23,806 nucleotides of DNA from Flavobacteriales bacterium (GTDB lineage Bacteria > Bacteroidota > Bacteroidia > Flavobacteriales_D > Crocinitomicaceae). Shown here piece by piece: positions 23,479-23,806 of this stretch (position 1 is the first letter of the stretch; the number at the start of each line of letters is the position of its first letter). The translations under genes were made by a program, and so were the position numbers. Location: positions 1 to 23,806 of the forward strand of contig CANJQZ010000006.1 in the NCBI GenBank assembly GCA_947476515.1, written 5' to 3'. Below the pieces are notes generated by a model. The model did no database searches. It had not been told where the DNA came from and saw only the letters and a program-made list of their open reading frames with translations.

Positions 23479-23806
23479 TCAATGTGTATTTTCTGAGTCC
23501 GTACCTTCTTCACCAAGGGTATTGCAGTGATACTCTTGTTTCTTTTTCTTTTCATACTTTTTTCCCGGAGCACTAGATTTATTACTCTTTAGCATTAGGG
23601 CAGTTATCCTTGCTCTTTCCAATCTATTTCGCTCTTGTGCAGAGATATCTTCTGTAGCGCTGTATTTAATTTCACCATCAATAATGGTATAATTTACTTT
23701 TGCATTAATACTTAGAGGATTGTCGCTCCATAAAACTAAATCTGCATCTTTCCCCACTTTAATACTTCCCATTCTATCATCAAGATGCAAAAGTTTTGCT
23801 GGATTA
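23479..23806 (-). CDS. Amidohydrolase, C-terminal part (cut by window edge)
   Basis: This is the C-terminal 108 residues of a larger protein. The visible part reads NPAKLLHLDDRMGSIKVGK, then DADLVLWSDNPLS, the standard end of the amidohydrolase composite domain, followed by a long basic, low-complexity tail of about 60 residues (NRLERARITALMLK, KKYEKKKKQEYHC). The catalytic residues are outside the window. The stop TGA lies one base before the ATG of the second amidohydrolase, so these paralogues form a tandem operon, a pattern known in Bacteroidota. The enzyme's substrate cannot be inferred. Confidence 0.88.
   Translation of the reverse strand, partial: NPAKLLHLDDRMGSIKVGKDADLVLWSDNPLSINAKVNYTIIDGEIKYSATEDISAQERNRLERARITALMLKSNKSSAPGKKYEKKKKQEYHCNTLGEEGTDSENTH

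Noticed and set aside
23478..23573. Longer start of the second amidohydrolase
   Set aside because: It would overlap the end of the first amidohydrolase and bury the signal peptide. The ATG one base after the preceding stop fits better.
22200..23806. One amidohydrolase broken by a frameshift
   Set aside because: The downstream gene has its own signal peptide and full-length core, and the upstream one has its own complete C-terminal end, so these are two tandem genes.

Overview
The window is AT-rich chromosomal DNA from a member of the Bacteroidota, most likely of the Flavobacteriia/Flavobacteriales type. The reasons are a PorP/SprF protein paired with a large secreted protein that has SprB-like repeats and a type IX secretion (T9SS) type B C-terminal domain, signal peptides ending in Gln after a short hydrophobic run, carboxypeptidase-regulatory-like domains, an LptD/amidase/MCE/Fe-S neighbourhood familiar from this phylum, and promoter boxes of the Bacteroidota form TAnnTTTG with an upstream TTTG rather than sigma70 boxes. 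I cannot name the genus. I found no tRNA, rRNA, CRISPR array, insertion sequence or phage gene.

Layout. (1) 1-3095, minus strand: an envelope operon of N-acetylmuramoyl-L-alanine amidase, MCE/MlaD-type lipid carrier and a membrane Fe-S protein cut by the window edge. It is divergent from lptD (3164-5701), and the amidase promoter overlaps the lptD start. (2) 5703-7919, minus: an unknown 142-residue protein, an orphan CysA/PotA-like ABC ATPase and a YihY/BrkB membrane protein, translationally coupled. (3) 7983-9822: a TIP30-like NAD(P)-binding protein, and a convergent membrane-anchored protein with weak lysozyme-fold features. (4) 9952-13389, plus: a TPR + PD40 periplasmic protein, then a DUF4139 protein with an inserted carboxypeptidase-like domain. 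(5) 13440-16820, minus: a T9SS cargo/adhesin gene and its PorP/SprF partner. (6) 16993-18287, plus: truA overlapping a small multi-span membrane protein. (7) 18293-20768, minus: a MORN-type repeat protein, fabD and a TonB-plug protein without a barrel. (8) 20899-22203, plus: a flavin reductase and a DUF3127 protein ending like an SSB. (9) 22200-23806, minus: two tandem secreted amidohydrolases, one cut by the window edge.

Most genes serve the cell envelope: LPS export, peptidoglycan cleavage, lipid traffic, type IX secretion and periplasmic scaffolding. The rest are housekeeping (fabD, truA). No defence or mobile island is evident. The signals I consider most worth checking are the SSB-like tail on the DUF3127 protein, a perfect 22-nt palindrome that may be a terminator buried in the coding sequence of a convergent gene, the barrel-less TonB plug, the amidohydrolase without its HxH motif, and the unannotated lysozyme-like protein.

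Genes are tightly packed. No gene-free stretch exceeds about 175 bases, and three convergent junctions have gaps of 1 nt, 5 nt and an overlap. Several long open frames start upstream of the likely true start; I moved the start of six genes and say why in each entry.
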